From assembly GCA_019054805.1 (NCBI GenBank), contig JAHQIY010000033.1:551144-615143 (forward strand): a stretch of DNA of 64,000 nt. Direction: 5' to 3'. Position 1 is the first letter of the stretch. Each line of letters starts with the position of its first letter. This stretch comes from Brachionus manjavacas (lineage: Eukaryota; Rotifera; Eurotatoria; Ploima; Brachionidae). Shown here piece after piece: positions 33,901-44,445 of the stretch. A program made the translations under genes and the position numbers. The notes below the pieces were generated by a model. The model was not told where the DNA came from and ran no database searches. It saw only the letters and a program-made list of their open reading frames with translations.

Positions 33901-34656
33901 CGTTTTGTTGTTGAGCTCGATGATGGAAAGGCCGACGAGAGCGGCCACACATTCGCTGTCAATTTGGAGAGCGCGCTCAAACGCCAGCTTGGCCTTGGCC
34001 ACCTTGCCCAGCTTGTAGAAGCACAGGCCCATGCCGAGGCGAACGCCGGCGGGCGCGTTCGCGTTTGTCTTCAGCGCTTTTTTGTAGTAGTTCAGCGAGG
34101 TCTTGTAGTCTTTTTTGTTGAAGGCTATGGACGCCTTGCCGACCAGGGCCGCCACATTGTACGGGTTCGTGCTCAGCACAAAGTTGAACTGCGCGTCTGC
34201 TTGGTCCAACTTGTCCGAATCGAGCAGACAGAAGTAGGCTCTGCTGAGCAAGTGGTCTGAGTCGTACATGGATATTTTGTCGGCTGATGTGTACAGAACG
34301 GTGGCCTTGGAGCAGTAGTCTTTTTTGAGATCCTTGTTTTTTTCTTTGTTGGCCATTTGGACGTAGTGGGCGGCCAGAGTGTCCAGTGCTTTCAGCGAGT
34401 CTTTTTCGTAGCCGCGATAATTTGTGTTGGCGCTTGTCCGCGACGCTTCTAGGATGCGCACAAAGTCGGCCAGCTTTACTTGTTTGTAGTAGCCTATGGC
34501 CAGCCGAATCCACACATGCAAAGGACAGTTTTCCTGGATGAGGATGGCAAGGACTTCGTCGCCGTCCGGCAATTGGTCCAGGCCCAGCTCGATCACTTCA
34601 TCCGAGTCCTTGAGCGGGATTTCTATCGATCCCGACGTGGTCTCGGTGTCGTTCAT
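27950..34656 (-). CDS. CTR9: CTR9, TPR scaffold of the PAF1 transcription elongation complex (3 exons, 1125 aa)
   Basis: Scaffold subunit of PAF1C, acting on RNA polymerase II in elongation and H2B/H3 modification. Exons 34656-32667, 30672-29754 and 28418-27950 join in frame (1990+919+469 nt), using GTGAGC...CTCAG and GTACGT...AAAG borders. The first exon encodes an array of TPR units (for example [69 protein letters not shown]). Exon 2 begins [19 protein letters not shown], as in vertebrate CTR9. It continues through the last TPRs into a Glu/Lys coiled coil (about [18 protein letters not shown]) and a Lys/Ser-rich region. Exon 3 is a very acidic Glu/Gln tail. Human CTR9 is 1173 aa. Introns of 1994 and 1335 bp are unusually long for this window. 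Exon 1 is strikingly GC-rich. Confidence 0.95.
31631..32390. repeat. Dispersed repeat, long copy, in CTR9 intron 1
   Basis: It shares ordered blocks, same orientation, with 49930-50360: GAACAAATTGAATAAAGCTA, AGCATTTGCTCTGATCTGGT, CCAAATACCCAAATGCGCTC, TTAATTTTTCATCC, and ATATCACAAATCCAA. Spacing differs by several indels. The middle part also occurs, inverted, in the spacer of the fold-back element at 19459. No ORF. It is probably a non-autonomous element. Confidence 0.75.
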
Positions 34657-36591
34657 TTTTGCTTTTGTTGTCGAAATTTCAATTTGGAAATTTCAATTCA
34701 GCTCTTTCTTTCTCTCTCAATATTTTTTAATTTTGGTCACGACATAAAAATTGTCTGATCGGAAAATTCTTCGAAAAGGGCTAAAAGACCATTTAATATC
34801 TGAACCCGGTGTTGTAGCACTACTTTAGGAAATTTGAAAATTTTTAAAAATTAGCGCTAACACAAATTGAAGAAAAAATGTTCCTTTTTTGATTAATCAT
34901 AATTAAATATAAAAAGAAATATTTAAAATTAACAATATAAAAATAAGTAATGATTGTTAATTATAAAAATAAGTTAAGTTCAAGTAATAATTTTAAATTA
35001 AATTTTTGTGACTTAGACTCAAAACTGTGACTTATAAACAAGTCTGAAAATAAACACTATAGTGAATGAAAAATATTTGAGTCTTCCCTATAAAAAGAAA
35101 AGGTAATAGGTGAAAATCATTTATTTAAAAAGGCAATTTTATAATTTAAATCATAAAAAAATTAGGAAAATATTTAATTAAAATTAAGTTGTCTTCGAAC
35201 AATTGTAATTAAGCTGATTGAGATCACTATTGGTCACTACCGAACTTGATTCGACTTGTAAAAGCTTTTGATTGAGCTCTGAATCTTGTTTATTTAGGAT
35301 TTTGTAAACAGTAGACTTGACAATATTAAAATCAGACGCCACCTTTTCAGGAGTAAAGCCGAGTACAATTTTTAAAAAAATCTTCTTCTTTTTGAAGAAA
35401 GTCTAAAACTAGTCGTTTACGCGTAGGCAAATCATTAGATGTTTTGTCTACTTGTGAAGCATTTTTACATTTTTAAATTTTTTATTTCAAATTATTTCAC
35501 TACAAGGTAGTTATTATTTATTTTTTTATTTGTTTTTCTATACCAAGCTAGAGCTCCTTCAGAATAAATTATAAAAAAAATAAATCAAAATCAAAAAAGA
35601 GTTAGGTTGTTTGATAAGAAGATAATAGAATCTATTAATAAGTTGTCAACTTTTTATTTCCAGAAGTAAATTACAAAACTAATCAAGCCGAAAAAAAAAC
35701 TAAGACAGCATCTGTGCTCGTTCATTTTTTCAAAATTCTCTATAACCGATTTATCTATAATCGAATTTTTACTGTACTTGGTTGCACCTTTTTTACCCAA
35801 AATAAATCAATAATATAGGAAAAAAATATAACATCAATATAGTTGATAATTATTTTCATTAACAAAAAAAATAAAAGAGAACAAAAAATTTTTTTTCAAA
35901 AAATGTTGGAACATGAAAATAAGTGCATCATAGGCCAGAGCAAACAAAGAATGGCTTCAGTAACCATGATACCAGTATTATTAAAAAAATGTACACAAGC
36001 GTAAATGTACTTGATGAGCTAAGTCGGTACAGAGAACCATTGGAAAGTAAAATTGTGTATAATACTAGAGGTGATCGATATATATACTTAGAAAAGAAAT
36101 GATAAAAAAATGTTTCTGAGGTACAAATTTTTTACAGGTCTGTTGATGATTGGAACCAATTAACAAATGAAGTAATAGAATCAAAAACAGTTGATCTATT
36201 AAAAAACTAATTAGATATCATTTTGAGAGACTAAAATATTGCTTATAGCCTGGTAAATCTTGACATCTTGACTAGTTGAATAAAAAAATAATTATTGAAA
36301 TGAAGAAAAAAAGAAATTTACCTCAAAATATCTTAAAAAATCTCTGAGATAAAACACAAAAAATAACATTTTGTCCAAATTCCTTTGCAAAACTTTTCAA
36401 TAAAAAAGATTTGATAATAAATTTTTTTTTCATATGATGATTATCGGAGGATTTTATAATTAATCGTTTGTGAATTTTCAATGAAATTGAGTCATAATTC
36501 AGTTGGTTTTGAAACCTTTAAATTTCTAAATTAAAATTTTATTTAAAAAATTATTGAAAATAAAAATCAAGAATAAGATAATTGAATATAA
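34657..36591. other. CTR9 5' flank and repeat-bearing intergenic region
   Basis: It includes the short dispersed repeat near 34980-35046 and the pogo-like relic at 35184-35780. The rest is A/T-rich with no gene recognised. Confidence 0.5.
35184..35780 (-). pseudogene. Pogo/Tigger-like transposase N-terminal relic
   Basis: Minus-strand translation from about 35463 gives TRKRLVLDFLQKEEDFFK. After a frameshift near 35372 comes GFTPEKVASDFNIVKSTVYK ILNK. This is the CENP-B/Psq-type helix-turn-helix found at the N-terminus of pogo/Tigger transposases. The frame then runs to a stop at 35184. At the expected 5' end, 35744-35775, CTATAACCGA and CTATAATCGA followed by TTTTTACTGTA look like a worn terminal repeat of this superfamily. 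The DDE domain is not recognisable. Confidence 0.6.
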
Positions 36592-36664
36592 GCCCCCATA
36601 GCGCAGTGGATAGCGCGATGGACTTCTAATCCATAGGTCGAGGGTTCGATCCCCTCTGGGGGTG
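36592..36664 (+). tRNA. tRNA-Arg (anticodon TCT), copy 1
   Basis: 73 nt, folding as 7-bp acceptor GCCCCCA/TGGGGGT, D-arm GCGC/GCGC, anticodon arm ATGGA-CTTCTAA-TCCAT, T-arm GAGGG-TTCGATC-CCCTC and discriminator G. The anticodon TCT reads AGA. No intron. A box (TAGCGCAGTGG) and B box (GGTTCGATCCC) are intact. A T run directly after the gene is a pol III terminator. Confidence 0.97.
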
Positions 36665-36896
36665 ATTTTTTTCATCAATAGATTAATAAAATAATTCTGT
36701 GAAGTGAAAAGATAATTTTTTTGTGTTTAATCAAATTCAACAAATTATTTGATTGCAAAATTGTAAAGGAAAAAAAATTCAAAAAATAGTTTTCTGATTT
36801 AAACAAGATCGTCAAGGATAAATGAAAATTTAATTTTTTTTTAAATTATTAAATGAATAAAAAATTAATTTTCTTTTAAATTTCAAATTAAATAAG

Positions 36897-37121
36897 CCAC
36901 TCGGAATGCAAACTTGCCCCCAACAGTTAGACTAAAGCTAACCGTGAACGTTCATCAATGATTGACGGCCGAGTTTCCATTGCTGAAAACAGCCATCAAT
37001 ATCGGTTTCGCGCTCAGACAAGTCCGCTCTCACTCATCATCGTGGGTTAAAGCGTTCGGCAATGGTTAGACATTGCTCGGGCGATACATACTATAGAAAT
37101 GATCCCTAAAAGTATGATCTT
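36897..37121 (-). ncRNA. U3 small nucleolar RNA, copy 1 (225 nt)
   Basis: U3 directs early pre-rRNA cleavage in the small-subunit processome. Minus-strand reading starts AAGATCATACTTTTAGGG then ATCATTTCTATAGTATG. This is the universal U3 5' end (boxes A' and A, which pair with pre-18S rRNA). A GCAATG..CATTGC hairpin follows, then box C' (CGATGATGAGT), box B (TCTGAGCGCGAAACC), a GGCTG-TTTT-CAGC hairpin, box C (TTGATGA), and a 3' end GAGTGG as in vertebrate U3. Length is close to the usual 210-220 nt. The 3' box D position reads CCGA rather than CTGA. An AATAAATAAAA TATA-like element lies about 25-33 bp upstream (37144-37154). Confidence 0.92.
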
Positions 37122-37266
37122 AAAGAACCATAAGCTCAAAAACTTTTATTTATTCAAAATATCAAATTCTTAAATTAGAGTATTTTTGCTCAACTTTTCA
37201 ATTTTGCATAAAATTAAAATATTTTATTTTTTTTCATTTAAAAAAAAAACTCAAAAGCGATATCTT
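37122..37266 (-). promoter_or_regulatory. U3 upstream region kept in all three copies (TATA-like and putative PSE)
   Basis: About 145 bp upstream of the U3 5' end is nearly identical in the three copies, even in the third, which has no other shared upstream sequence. It includes a TATA-like AATAAATAAAA at about -25 to -33. The region at about -40 to -70 (37160-37190) would be the place for a proximal sequence element. Its exact motif in this lineage is unknown to me. Confidence 0.55.
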
Positions 37267-37407
37267 TTCAAAACTTTGGTATTATTTTATTTAATTTAAA
37301 TTTTTGAATAAATTATCTTTTTAAATTTAATTTTTTTTATATTGTTTACAAATATCTTTTAAATAATTCTATCTATTGAGAATAAAAAGAAGGTTGTTTA
37401 ATAATAT

Positions 37408-38562
37408 GGTAAATGAGCCTAACCGGGTGACCTATTTTTTTTTTGCATATTTCGCACTCATTATATTCAAAAACTCCAAAAATGCTCACCGAATTAGACC
37501 AGTTTTTTCTAGTCACCCCTTTACCTCCTGCGGTTAATTGGGTGAGGTCTTATTGGGTGAATTAGGTTAACCTAGTTACCCCTGATTTTGTAAATATTTA
37601 GCCCGAGAACTAACCTCTTTTTCAGGATATTCACCGAACTCACCCAATTAGCCCGATAATAATTAAAAAAAGGATTTTAAGTGTTATTTTTAAAAAAATA
37701 AATATCTAAAATATTCTTTATTATTATTCTTTTAAATGTACGCTACAACATAACTATTTAGAAAAAAATTTAAACGAATTTTTAACGAATTCAAAATAAA
37801 TTTTATGTTTATTTTTTTTTAGTTAAAAAGATCTGTCTCGGAATGTTGTATAAATTTAAAGCTTGAGTAGTGTTCAATTTTTTTTCAAAAACATCTTTTT
37901 TTGCGTTATCAAGATCTTCCATCCAATACTTTTTTTTTAACTTCTTTTTGTTTGTTCTGATTCATTTTTTTAAAATATTGACGATTTTTGATAATACAGA
38001 ATGAATATTTTTATCAAATAAAATCAAATTATTTTTGTAAAAAAAGGAGAAACAAAATTTAAAATTTTTCATAAAAAATGACGTCATTGTGATCATTTTT
38101 GTCCTTTCAGTCTAATTATGTTAAATATTTTATTTTTAGGGGTAAATGGGTGGGATTTTTGGGTATTGAGGTGATACCTCATTAACCTCTTAAACCATAA
38201 AAAATAACAACATTAAACAACAGACCCATCGGCTATCTTAAAATTCTAGTAAAATTATTTTCTATTAATTAAGACCCACTGAAAACGATAAGCAAATGAG
38301 GTCAGTTCAAACTTGTTCCGTCATCGGATCAAAAATTGTCAAACATAATTACTAATTTGAAAAATTCTACCGAATTAGCCGAAAAAAAACTTTGAATTAA
38401 AAAAAAAAATTTTTAAAAATATTTCATATATATATTTGGATTCCTCTCTTCAAGATCTACAAGAATATGTGGGTTGTTTAAAAAAAAAATAAAACGACTG
38501 ATATATTTCGGTTTTTCAAATTACGTCACCGAATTTACATTAAATACATTTAGGCTGTGTTA
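37408..38562. mobile_element. Probable about 1.15-kb insertion interrupting cassette copy A
   Basis: In copy B, GAAGGTTGTTTAAT continues directly into AATAATGATAATAATAAATA and then AAGCTACGGCAAGCAAGC (45331-45390). In copy A the first half ends at 37405 and the equivalent second half (AATAATGATAATAATAAATA, then AAGCTACGGGAAGCAAGC) appears only at 38565-38615. The intervening DNA has repeated forms such as CCGGGTGACC, TTGGGTGA and CACCCAATTAGCC, but no ORF and no clear terminal repeats. Deletion from copy B would be the alternative. Confidence 0.55.
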
Positions 38563-38622
38563 CCATAATAATGATAATAATAAATAAAAAGCTAAGCTAC
38601 GGGAAGCAAGCTGGCGGCCTAA

Positions 38623-39004
38623 TAGGAGGTTGCCTTTGGTGGTACATTGCGCTTTACAGTAAAAATTACAGAAACAGATGAACTTATAAGTTTTTAGAGT
38701 CAAAAGACATCATTTAAAGTACAAAACTTAGAATAAAATTGTTTGTTAAATTAAAATTGTAATTCAGTTAAATTGTAATTATATATTTTTTTATCATTTT
38801 ATTTTTTTGAATTTTTTTGAAGTTATAATTTATTAAAAATCAAAATGCCCAATTTTTTTTAAAGATTTTATATTTTTAAAAAACGCTTACTTTTTTGTTT
38901 AGACTCAAAGCCAAAACTTAAAAATAAATTTATTATATAGTTAATTATAATTAAATAAATTTTTTAAAAAGAATTAAAAAAATAGTAAGAAAAAAATAAT
39001 TATT
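38623..39004. other. A/T-rich spacer before the C1GALT1-like gene
   Basis: No gene seen. It includes the 3' flank of the minus-strand glycosyltransferase. Confidence 0.5.
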
Positions 39005-40039
39005 TTAAAATTTTATCAACTCGTTGTATTTATTTGATTCATTTTCAATATCCTCTAATAGAATGTAATTTTTTATGATATTTTTGAACGTGACTGGTCT
39101 CTTTAGTGCAAAAAAGTGGTCGTAGATTTTGCCATTTTTTGTTTGTGCTTGAATAGCCAAATCAAGGCGAACTAGATCTCTCGAGTTCATGTAATGAACA
39201 GCTATCAAAGAATCAGCACAGCATTCAAAACCTTTTTTGGGAGCCATCTCACCGTATCCATTGAGCCACTCTAGACTAGTGCCCGTAAAATGATTCATTA
39301 AACTCATGGGCAAAAATCTTTCGCGCTTATTTCCATCTCTCGAATTCCCCATTGTGCCATTATACTTTCTGATGCAAGCATGCACATCGCTGTCATCAAT
39401 TCCACTATTGGGACAATTTTTTATGTCTTTGATCAACTCTCTGGTCATCACAGTGAATGCCTTGTTGCTCAAAGCGTATCCTGGTCCCCCCGAGTGATAG
39501 CCATCTTTGACAATTACCTTAAAGTTATAGCCAAACGTAATTGATTCATTAGTTGGTTTATCTTTTAGGAATTCTTTTAAATTTTCCACATTCACATAGG
39601 CATCGTCATCTACAATATAATACCAATCGTAGCTGCCAAATTTTTCATAGATGTAAATCATAGAAAAGTAAATTTTGAGCGTCAAATTTCCATGCGACTC
39701 GTTGGACAAGTACTTTGGCTGAATCATGTAAAATTGATCAAACACTTCAACTGTTTCTGTGTTTTCTTTTGGTTTGAGATGGTCCGGCAATAAAGTGATA
39801 AAGCGATAGTTGTCGCACTTGTGAGCCCATACTTTGTACAAAATTAGAGTTTTATTTATTTTAATGTTGTGTGGATGTGTTTTAATCAAACAAAATATGC
39901 TCGGATGAAAAATTTTATTTTCTGTTTTACCATAAATTTTGTTCACTATTCTTGGTTGGCTTGATGTTTTTGCAAATAAATAAAATATGGAAACTATGAC
40001 TATAAATGAAATTACATAAAAAGTCTGATTTGGGTTCAT
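39005..40039 (-). CDS. Core 1 beta-1,3-galactosyltransferase-like (C1GALT1 family, GT31), 344 aa
   Basis: Golgi type II enzyme predicted to add beta-1,3-galactose to O-linked GalNAc (T antigen synthesis). ATG at 40039, single exon. Residues 8-22 form the membrane anchor. Family landmarks are VWAHKCDNYRFITLLPD (about 70-86), the donor-binding DDD at 144-146 in YDWYYIVDDDAYV, and FGYNFKVIVKDGYHSGGPGY. Further blocks are SGIDDSDVHACIR, and ECCADSLIAVHYM near the C-terminus. The CC pair and SGG-GY block are typical of C1GALT1. Its length is close to the vertebrate enzyme (363 aa). It could also be one of the invertebrate multi-copy C1GALT1 relatives with another acceptor. No COSMC-type partner is seen nearby. 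Confidence 0.92.
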   Translation of the reverse strand: MNPNQTFYVISFIVIVSIFYLFAKTSSQPRIVNKIYGKTENKIFHPSIFCLIKTHPHNIKINKTLILYKVWAHKCDNYRFITLLPDHLKPKENTETVEVFDQFYMIQPKYLSNESHGNLTLKIYFSMIYIYEKFGSYDWYYIVDDDAYVNVENLKEFLKDKPTNESITFGYNFKVIVKDGYHSGGPGYALSNKAFTVMTRELIKDIKNCPNSGIDDSDVHACIRKYNGTMGNSRDGNKRERFLPMSLMNHFTGTSLEWLNGYGEMAPKKGFECCADSLIAVHYMNSRDLVRLDLAIQAQTKNGKIYDHFFALKRPVTFKNIIKNYILLEDIENESNKYNELIKF

Positions 40040-40552
40040 TATTTTTTTATGATTTAAATTGTTATCTAATTTTTTGGGTTTTATTTTACGAAAGTACTAA
40101 AATTCATGGTTCTTAATTTAAAATTTTTCTTTAGCATAAATTTAGAACAAAAACTTTGAAAATCTTGAGCAACCATAAAATAAATTTTTCGTTGTTTATT
40201 GTTGAGATTCCACTTGGAAAAAAAATTACCTTTGAATTGTTACAATAATGCATTTTAAAATTTTAGGAAGATTTTGCAGACATAATTGAAAAATTTAAAC
40301 TTATGGAACAGTCACTTATTTTATGCTTCTTATTTCCCAAAAAATTTTAATTTTAATTATTTAAAATCAACATACTTAAGAAAATTGATTAAATAAAAAA
40401 TTTTATAAATTAAAAACTGTTCTTTTTTTTATTAAAAGATGTGATTTTTAGTTAACTTTGATTTTTATTAATAAAGACAAACCATTGATCTCTTTTGAAG
40501 CGAGCATGTTTTTTCAATTAATTTTTCTTTGAAAATTATTTAAAATTTTAAA
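40040..40552. promoter_or_regulatory. Divergent intergenic region between C1GALT1-like (-) and TRMT2A (+)
   Basis: 513 bp between divergent start codons, A/T-rich. Both promoters are expected here. No specific element could be recognised. Confidence 0.4.
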
Positions 40553-43043
40553 ATGGATCAAAAAGAAATAGTTTCAGAAACGCCTAATGACCAAATATCA
40601 GAAACCGAATACACATCTGAAATTTTTAAATTGGAAGTAAAAAATTTACCATCAAATTTTGGTTTTGGGGTACATTTTCTTTTCAGTTGATATAAAACAA
40701 GAATGATTTTATCATTTTTTAGGTGTTTAAAAAATTTCTTGCCTCTTTGAATCTAAATTTTGTCAAAATAAAAATTCCTACCGGAGGATCATTTGCCTTT
40801 GTGACTTTTAAAGATGAAAATTCAAGAGAGCAGGCTTTTAAAGTTCTTAATGAGACTAAATACAAAGGAAAACAACTTCAAGCTGTCGTAAGCTTTATTT
40901 TGTTCCCAAAAAAATGTTTATTTTTTAAAGTATTCCAAAGCAGCACCTGAGCCAACTACAACTAAGCGCAAAAGTGATACTTTGAACAATATAAATGTTA
41001 AGCAAGTAAAAACAGAGAATTTGAGTCTGGATGAAAAGTTGGATTTTTTCTATTGATTTTATTTTTCATTAATTTTTTTTTCAAGGGTTCAGAATTCGAC
41101 AACTCCTTTTTGGAATATCAGCTATGAAAAGCAGCTTGACCAAAAAACCAATTGCATAAAGCAATTGTTGCGAAAATGCACCTTTAAAATGGACAAAGTG
41201 AATGAAGGAATTTTTTTCTATCTCCAAAAACAAAAGTAATAAATTAAAAAAAAAGAGCAAATTTAACAAAAATATTTTTCAAGGGATCGAAATGAAGGAA
41301 TGTGTTGTAAATTAATTGAAACCGTCCCATCAGTAAACTTTATTTTTAATTTGAAAAAATAAATTACCTTTGAATTTAGCCTGTTATTGATGATTATCGA
41401 AATAAATGTGAGTTTACAATTGGATATAATGAGGATGAGTCCAGTACTTATTTTATAAAAATATTTTTTTTAATAAAAAATGTTATCTATAGAGACTGTT
41501 GTTGGTTTTCGACTCGGAGAATACAAAACTGGCTCCAGTGAAGTAGTTGAGCCTTATTCATGCAAAAATTTTCCTGATCAAATGAGATCGTTTGTTAAAG
41601 TAGATTGTTTTTTAAAAAAAATTTCCTAATTTACTAATTTTTCCAGAAATTTCATGAATATGTTGAAAAGAGTGAATTTAAGCCTGTTAATGTTCGAAGT
41701 CGTGAAGGAAATTGGCGCCAACTAACCTTACGAACTAACCAAAATAAAGAGATAGTAGCAATTGTAGTTTTTGATAAAAGAGATTTAGATGAAGTAAAAA
41801 ACATTTATTTATTTTATTTTTTTTTATTTTTACTTCAAGGAAGAGATTAATAAAGTCAAAAATTCTTTAAAAGATTTTTTCGCAGAATTTTTGACCAGCG
41901 AAGAACTAAAACTGAAAGGTTTAATTTTCAACCTCAACACCAACAAGTAAATGCAAGTTTAGACTTTTATCCTGTTTAATAATTTTGCCTTTTAGAACTG
42001 GAATCAGCAGGATGGATAATTTGGAAACGCTTCTAGGCGAAGATGTATACTTTAGAAGATGTTCTTAATTTAAAAAAATTTTTTTTTATTTAAAGTGTTT
42101 GTATGAGGAGCTCTTGGGATTAAAGTTTCGTATTTCTCCTCTAGCCTTTTTTCAGGCAAATACCAAAGCAGCTGAGGTTCTGTACGAAAAAATTGGCGAC
42201 ATTAGTGGACTGGATAAGGAGACAATTTTACTAGACATTTGTTGTGGAACAGGAACAATTGGACTTACTCTAGCTAATGTTAGTTGATTTAATTTTTATT
42301 AGAGTTAGTCAAAAGTCAAATTCAAGACTTTCACTTAATTTTTTTCCCAAAATTTTAAAATTATGCAAAAGATTAGAATAAATCTGACTTTTGAATAAAT
42401 TAAGTTTTTATAAAATTTTAAATAAAATTTTAAAAATTTACAGAAATGCAAAAAAGTTATCGGTGTTGAGATAATACCTGAAGCAATTGAAGATGCAAAG
42501 CTTAATGCTCAATTAAATAGTAATTTAATTTAGTCAAATTTTTGCATTTATCTTGTTTTTTTTCAAAGATATTGAAAATGTTGAATTTCACTGCGGAAAA
42601 GCTGAAGATGTTCTACCCAATATTCTAAAAAGATTTGGTAAAGATGATAAAATAATGGCTATAGTGGATCCGCCTCGGGCTGGACTTCGTAAAAATAATT
42701 TCTAATTTTAAATGTTTTTTTTATTTAATTTTTTAAAGATGCAAAAGTGGTTCAGGCTCTGCGTAAATTGGATTGTTTGAAATCACTAGTTTATGTGTCG
42801 TGTAATCCAGAGTTGGCTATGCAAAATTTTGTTGAGTATTTAATAAAATAAATAAATTTTGAAATAAAAAATTGAAATTTTTAAACAAGCTTCGCCAGAC
42901 AACAATCAAAGTCGTACTGTAATCAGGCTTTTGTACCGACTAAAGCAATTGCTGTTGACATGTTTCCTCATACGGTTCACTGCGAGCTGGTTCTCTTTTT
43001 GACAAGATATTCTAATGATTTGATCTCTAACCCACCTAGTTAA
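40553..43043 (+). CDS. TRMT2A: TRMT2A, tRNA (uracil-5-)-methyltransferase (15 exons, 563 aa)
   Basis: SAM-dependent enzyme making m5U54 in the T-loop of cytosolic tRNAs. Exons: 40553-40669, 40723-40887, 40931-41037, 41086-41235, 41284-41332, 41380-41443, 41493-41599, 41647-41793, 41840-41946, 41996-42044, 42096-42278, 42444-42519, 42569-42688, 42739-42835, 42890-43043. All splices keep the frame. Exons 1-2 encode an N-terminal RRM ([20 protein letters not shown]). The middle holds [19 protein letters not shown] and NWRQLTLRT. The catalytic part has [17 protein letters not shown], the SAM motif [33 protein letters not shown], and the nucleophilic cysteine in LVYVSCNPE, then [11 protein letters not shown]. 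It is slightly shorter than human TRMT2A (625 aa). Introns are 42-165 bp. Confidence 0.95.
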
Positions 43044-43264
43044 TAAATATCTGTTTCAAAATTTAATGTTTTAGATTATTTTATTAAATAAAAAATTGAA
43101 AAATGAATTTTTTAAACTCAAATTTTATTTTGTTCAAAAATATATTTAAAATAGGATTTTATTAATTAATAATTATAATACTTTCGGTAAATTTAATCTA
43201 ATTTCTACTTTGTTCGAAAATTAAAAAAAAGAAAATTGGATCAATCTATCTAAAAAATTTTATA

Positions 43265-43942
43265 CAGTCAATCCTCCGTATAACGAGACCCTATATAACG
43301 AGAAACCCTTTATAACGAGCAACTTGGCTAGAACCGATTACGAGCTATAGAAAATGATATAAAAATTAATTCGATATAACGAGTTTCGATATAACGAAAA
43401 CTTGATATAACGAGCTTATAATGAAATACCGCTTAATCATTTTCTTAAGAAAAAAAACTTCCTATAACGAGCTTGAACAAAAGAAATTTTTTCACACTTT
43501 TCGGCTTATTATCAGATGTTGAGATCATCAGTTCAGTTAACAATACAGCACAAAATGATGACAGTGATTCTGATGTCGAAGAAATCGAAAAACCTAAAAA
43601 ACCTGTTATAAGCTCAAAAGAAGCTATCGATAAAATTAATGATTTAAAAGATTTTTTTTGAATAAAAACCAAGATTTCTCAAAAAAAACTGATTTTTTGT
43701 TTAATATTGAAAATTATGTGATTGAAAAATGTAATACCAAACAAACATCTATTAAAGATTTTGTAAAAAAACAATAATTTTGTATTTTTTTTTCCTTTTT
43801 TATTTATTTTTTTACCAATAAACATTTTGAAAAAAAAAATTTTTTTGCCCATCTTTTTCAATGCAATTTCGATATAACGAGTTTCGATATAACGAGCAAC
43901 GAAATTTTCGCCCAACTTGCTCGTTATATCGAGGATTGACTG
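43265..43942 (+). mobile_element. Internally deleted pogo/Tigger-like element with TA target duplication
   Basis: Ends are CAGTCAATCCTCCGTATAAC (left) and ATATCGAGGATTGACTG (right), flanked by TA on both sides (43263-43264, 43943-43944). Subterminal TATAACGA motifs recur about seven times on the left and two or three times on the right, a likely transposase-binding array. The interior keeps only the acidic C-terminal tail of the transposase: DSDSDVEEIEKPKKPV..SKEAIDKINDLKDFF. This is followed after a T8-run frameshift (about 43652-43659) by a tail ending TSIKDFVKKQ at 43776. The DDE core is missing, so it cannot move itself. The frames at 43473 and 43679 are parts or shadows of this. Confidence 0.85.
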
Positions 43943-44334
43943 TATTCCTTAATTTGAAGGAATTAAAATTTCAAAATCTGAGGCGAAAATTAAAACTTTT
44001 TAAAGACGTATTCATAAGAAGAAAAAACGTTTTATCAAATTGGAAACTTGTTTAGCAATTGGTTTTTTTAAGAGGTTGATTTTTAATTAAAGATCAATTA
44101 ATCTAAAGCTTGTTCATTCAAATAATTAAAGGATAAAATTTAATGAGAATTTAAAAAAACAAATAATTGAATTAAAATTTATGCATTTGTGTTTATGATT
44201 TGATGATGCAAAAAGTTATTTTAAAAGAAATTTGTAAAAAAAAATCGAATTCTAATTTATAAATAATTAAATGTCTTACAAAACAAACTAAAAATCTAAA
44301 AAAAAAATTTAATCAAAAATTGGTCTAAAAATTA
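43943..44334. other. A/T-rich spacer between the pogo-like element and cassette copy B
   Basis: About 390 bp with no gene or RNA recognised. Confidence 0.5.
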
Positions 44335-44372
44335 TTGAAAATAAAAATCAAGAAAAGGGTAATTGAATATAA

Positions 44373-44445
44373 GCCCCCATAGCGCAGTGGATAGCGCGAT
44401 GGACTTCTAATCCATAGGTCGAGGGTTCGATCCCCTCTGGGGGTG
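44373..44445 (+). tRNA. tRNA-Arg (anticodon TCT), copy 2
   Basis: Identical in sequence to copy 1 (36592-36664), with the same upstream TTGAATATAA and downstream GATTTTTTTCATCAATAG. Intact cloverleaf, A and B boxes and T-run terminator. Confidence 0.97.

Larger units (their letters stand above)
36555..37407. repeat. tRNA-Arg/U3 cassette, copy A of a segmental duplication
   Basis: This stretch is almost identical to 44335-45344, including the flanking A/T-rich sequence, the tRNA-Arg (+) and the U3 gene (-). The copy at 44335 differs by a local 161-bp tandem duplication and a few substitutions. The match ends at GAAGGTTGTTTAAT in both. A shorter copy without the tRNA lies at 48660-49063. Confidence 0.95.

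Noticed and set aside
32600..34758. Many plus-strand and alternative minus-strand ORFs (up to 225 aa) opposite CTR9 exon 1
   Set aside because: They lack domain signatures and coincide with the GC-rich TPR-coding exon.
43861..44055. 64-aa ORF starting in the right end of the pogo-like element
   Set aside because: It is made of the TATAACGAG subterminal repeats and flanking A/T DNA.
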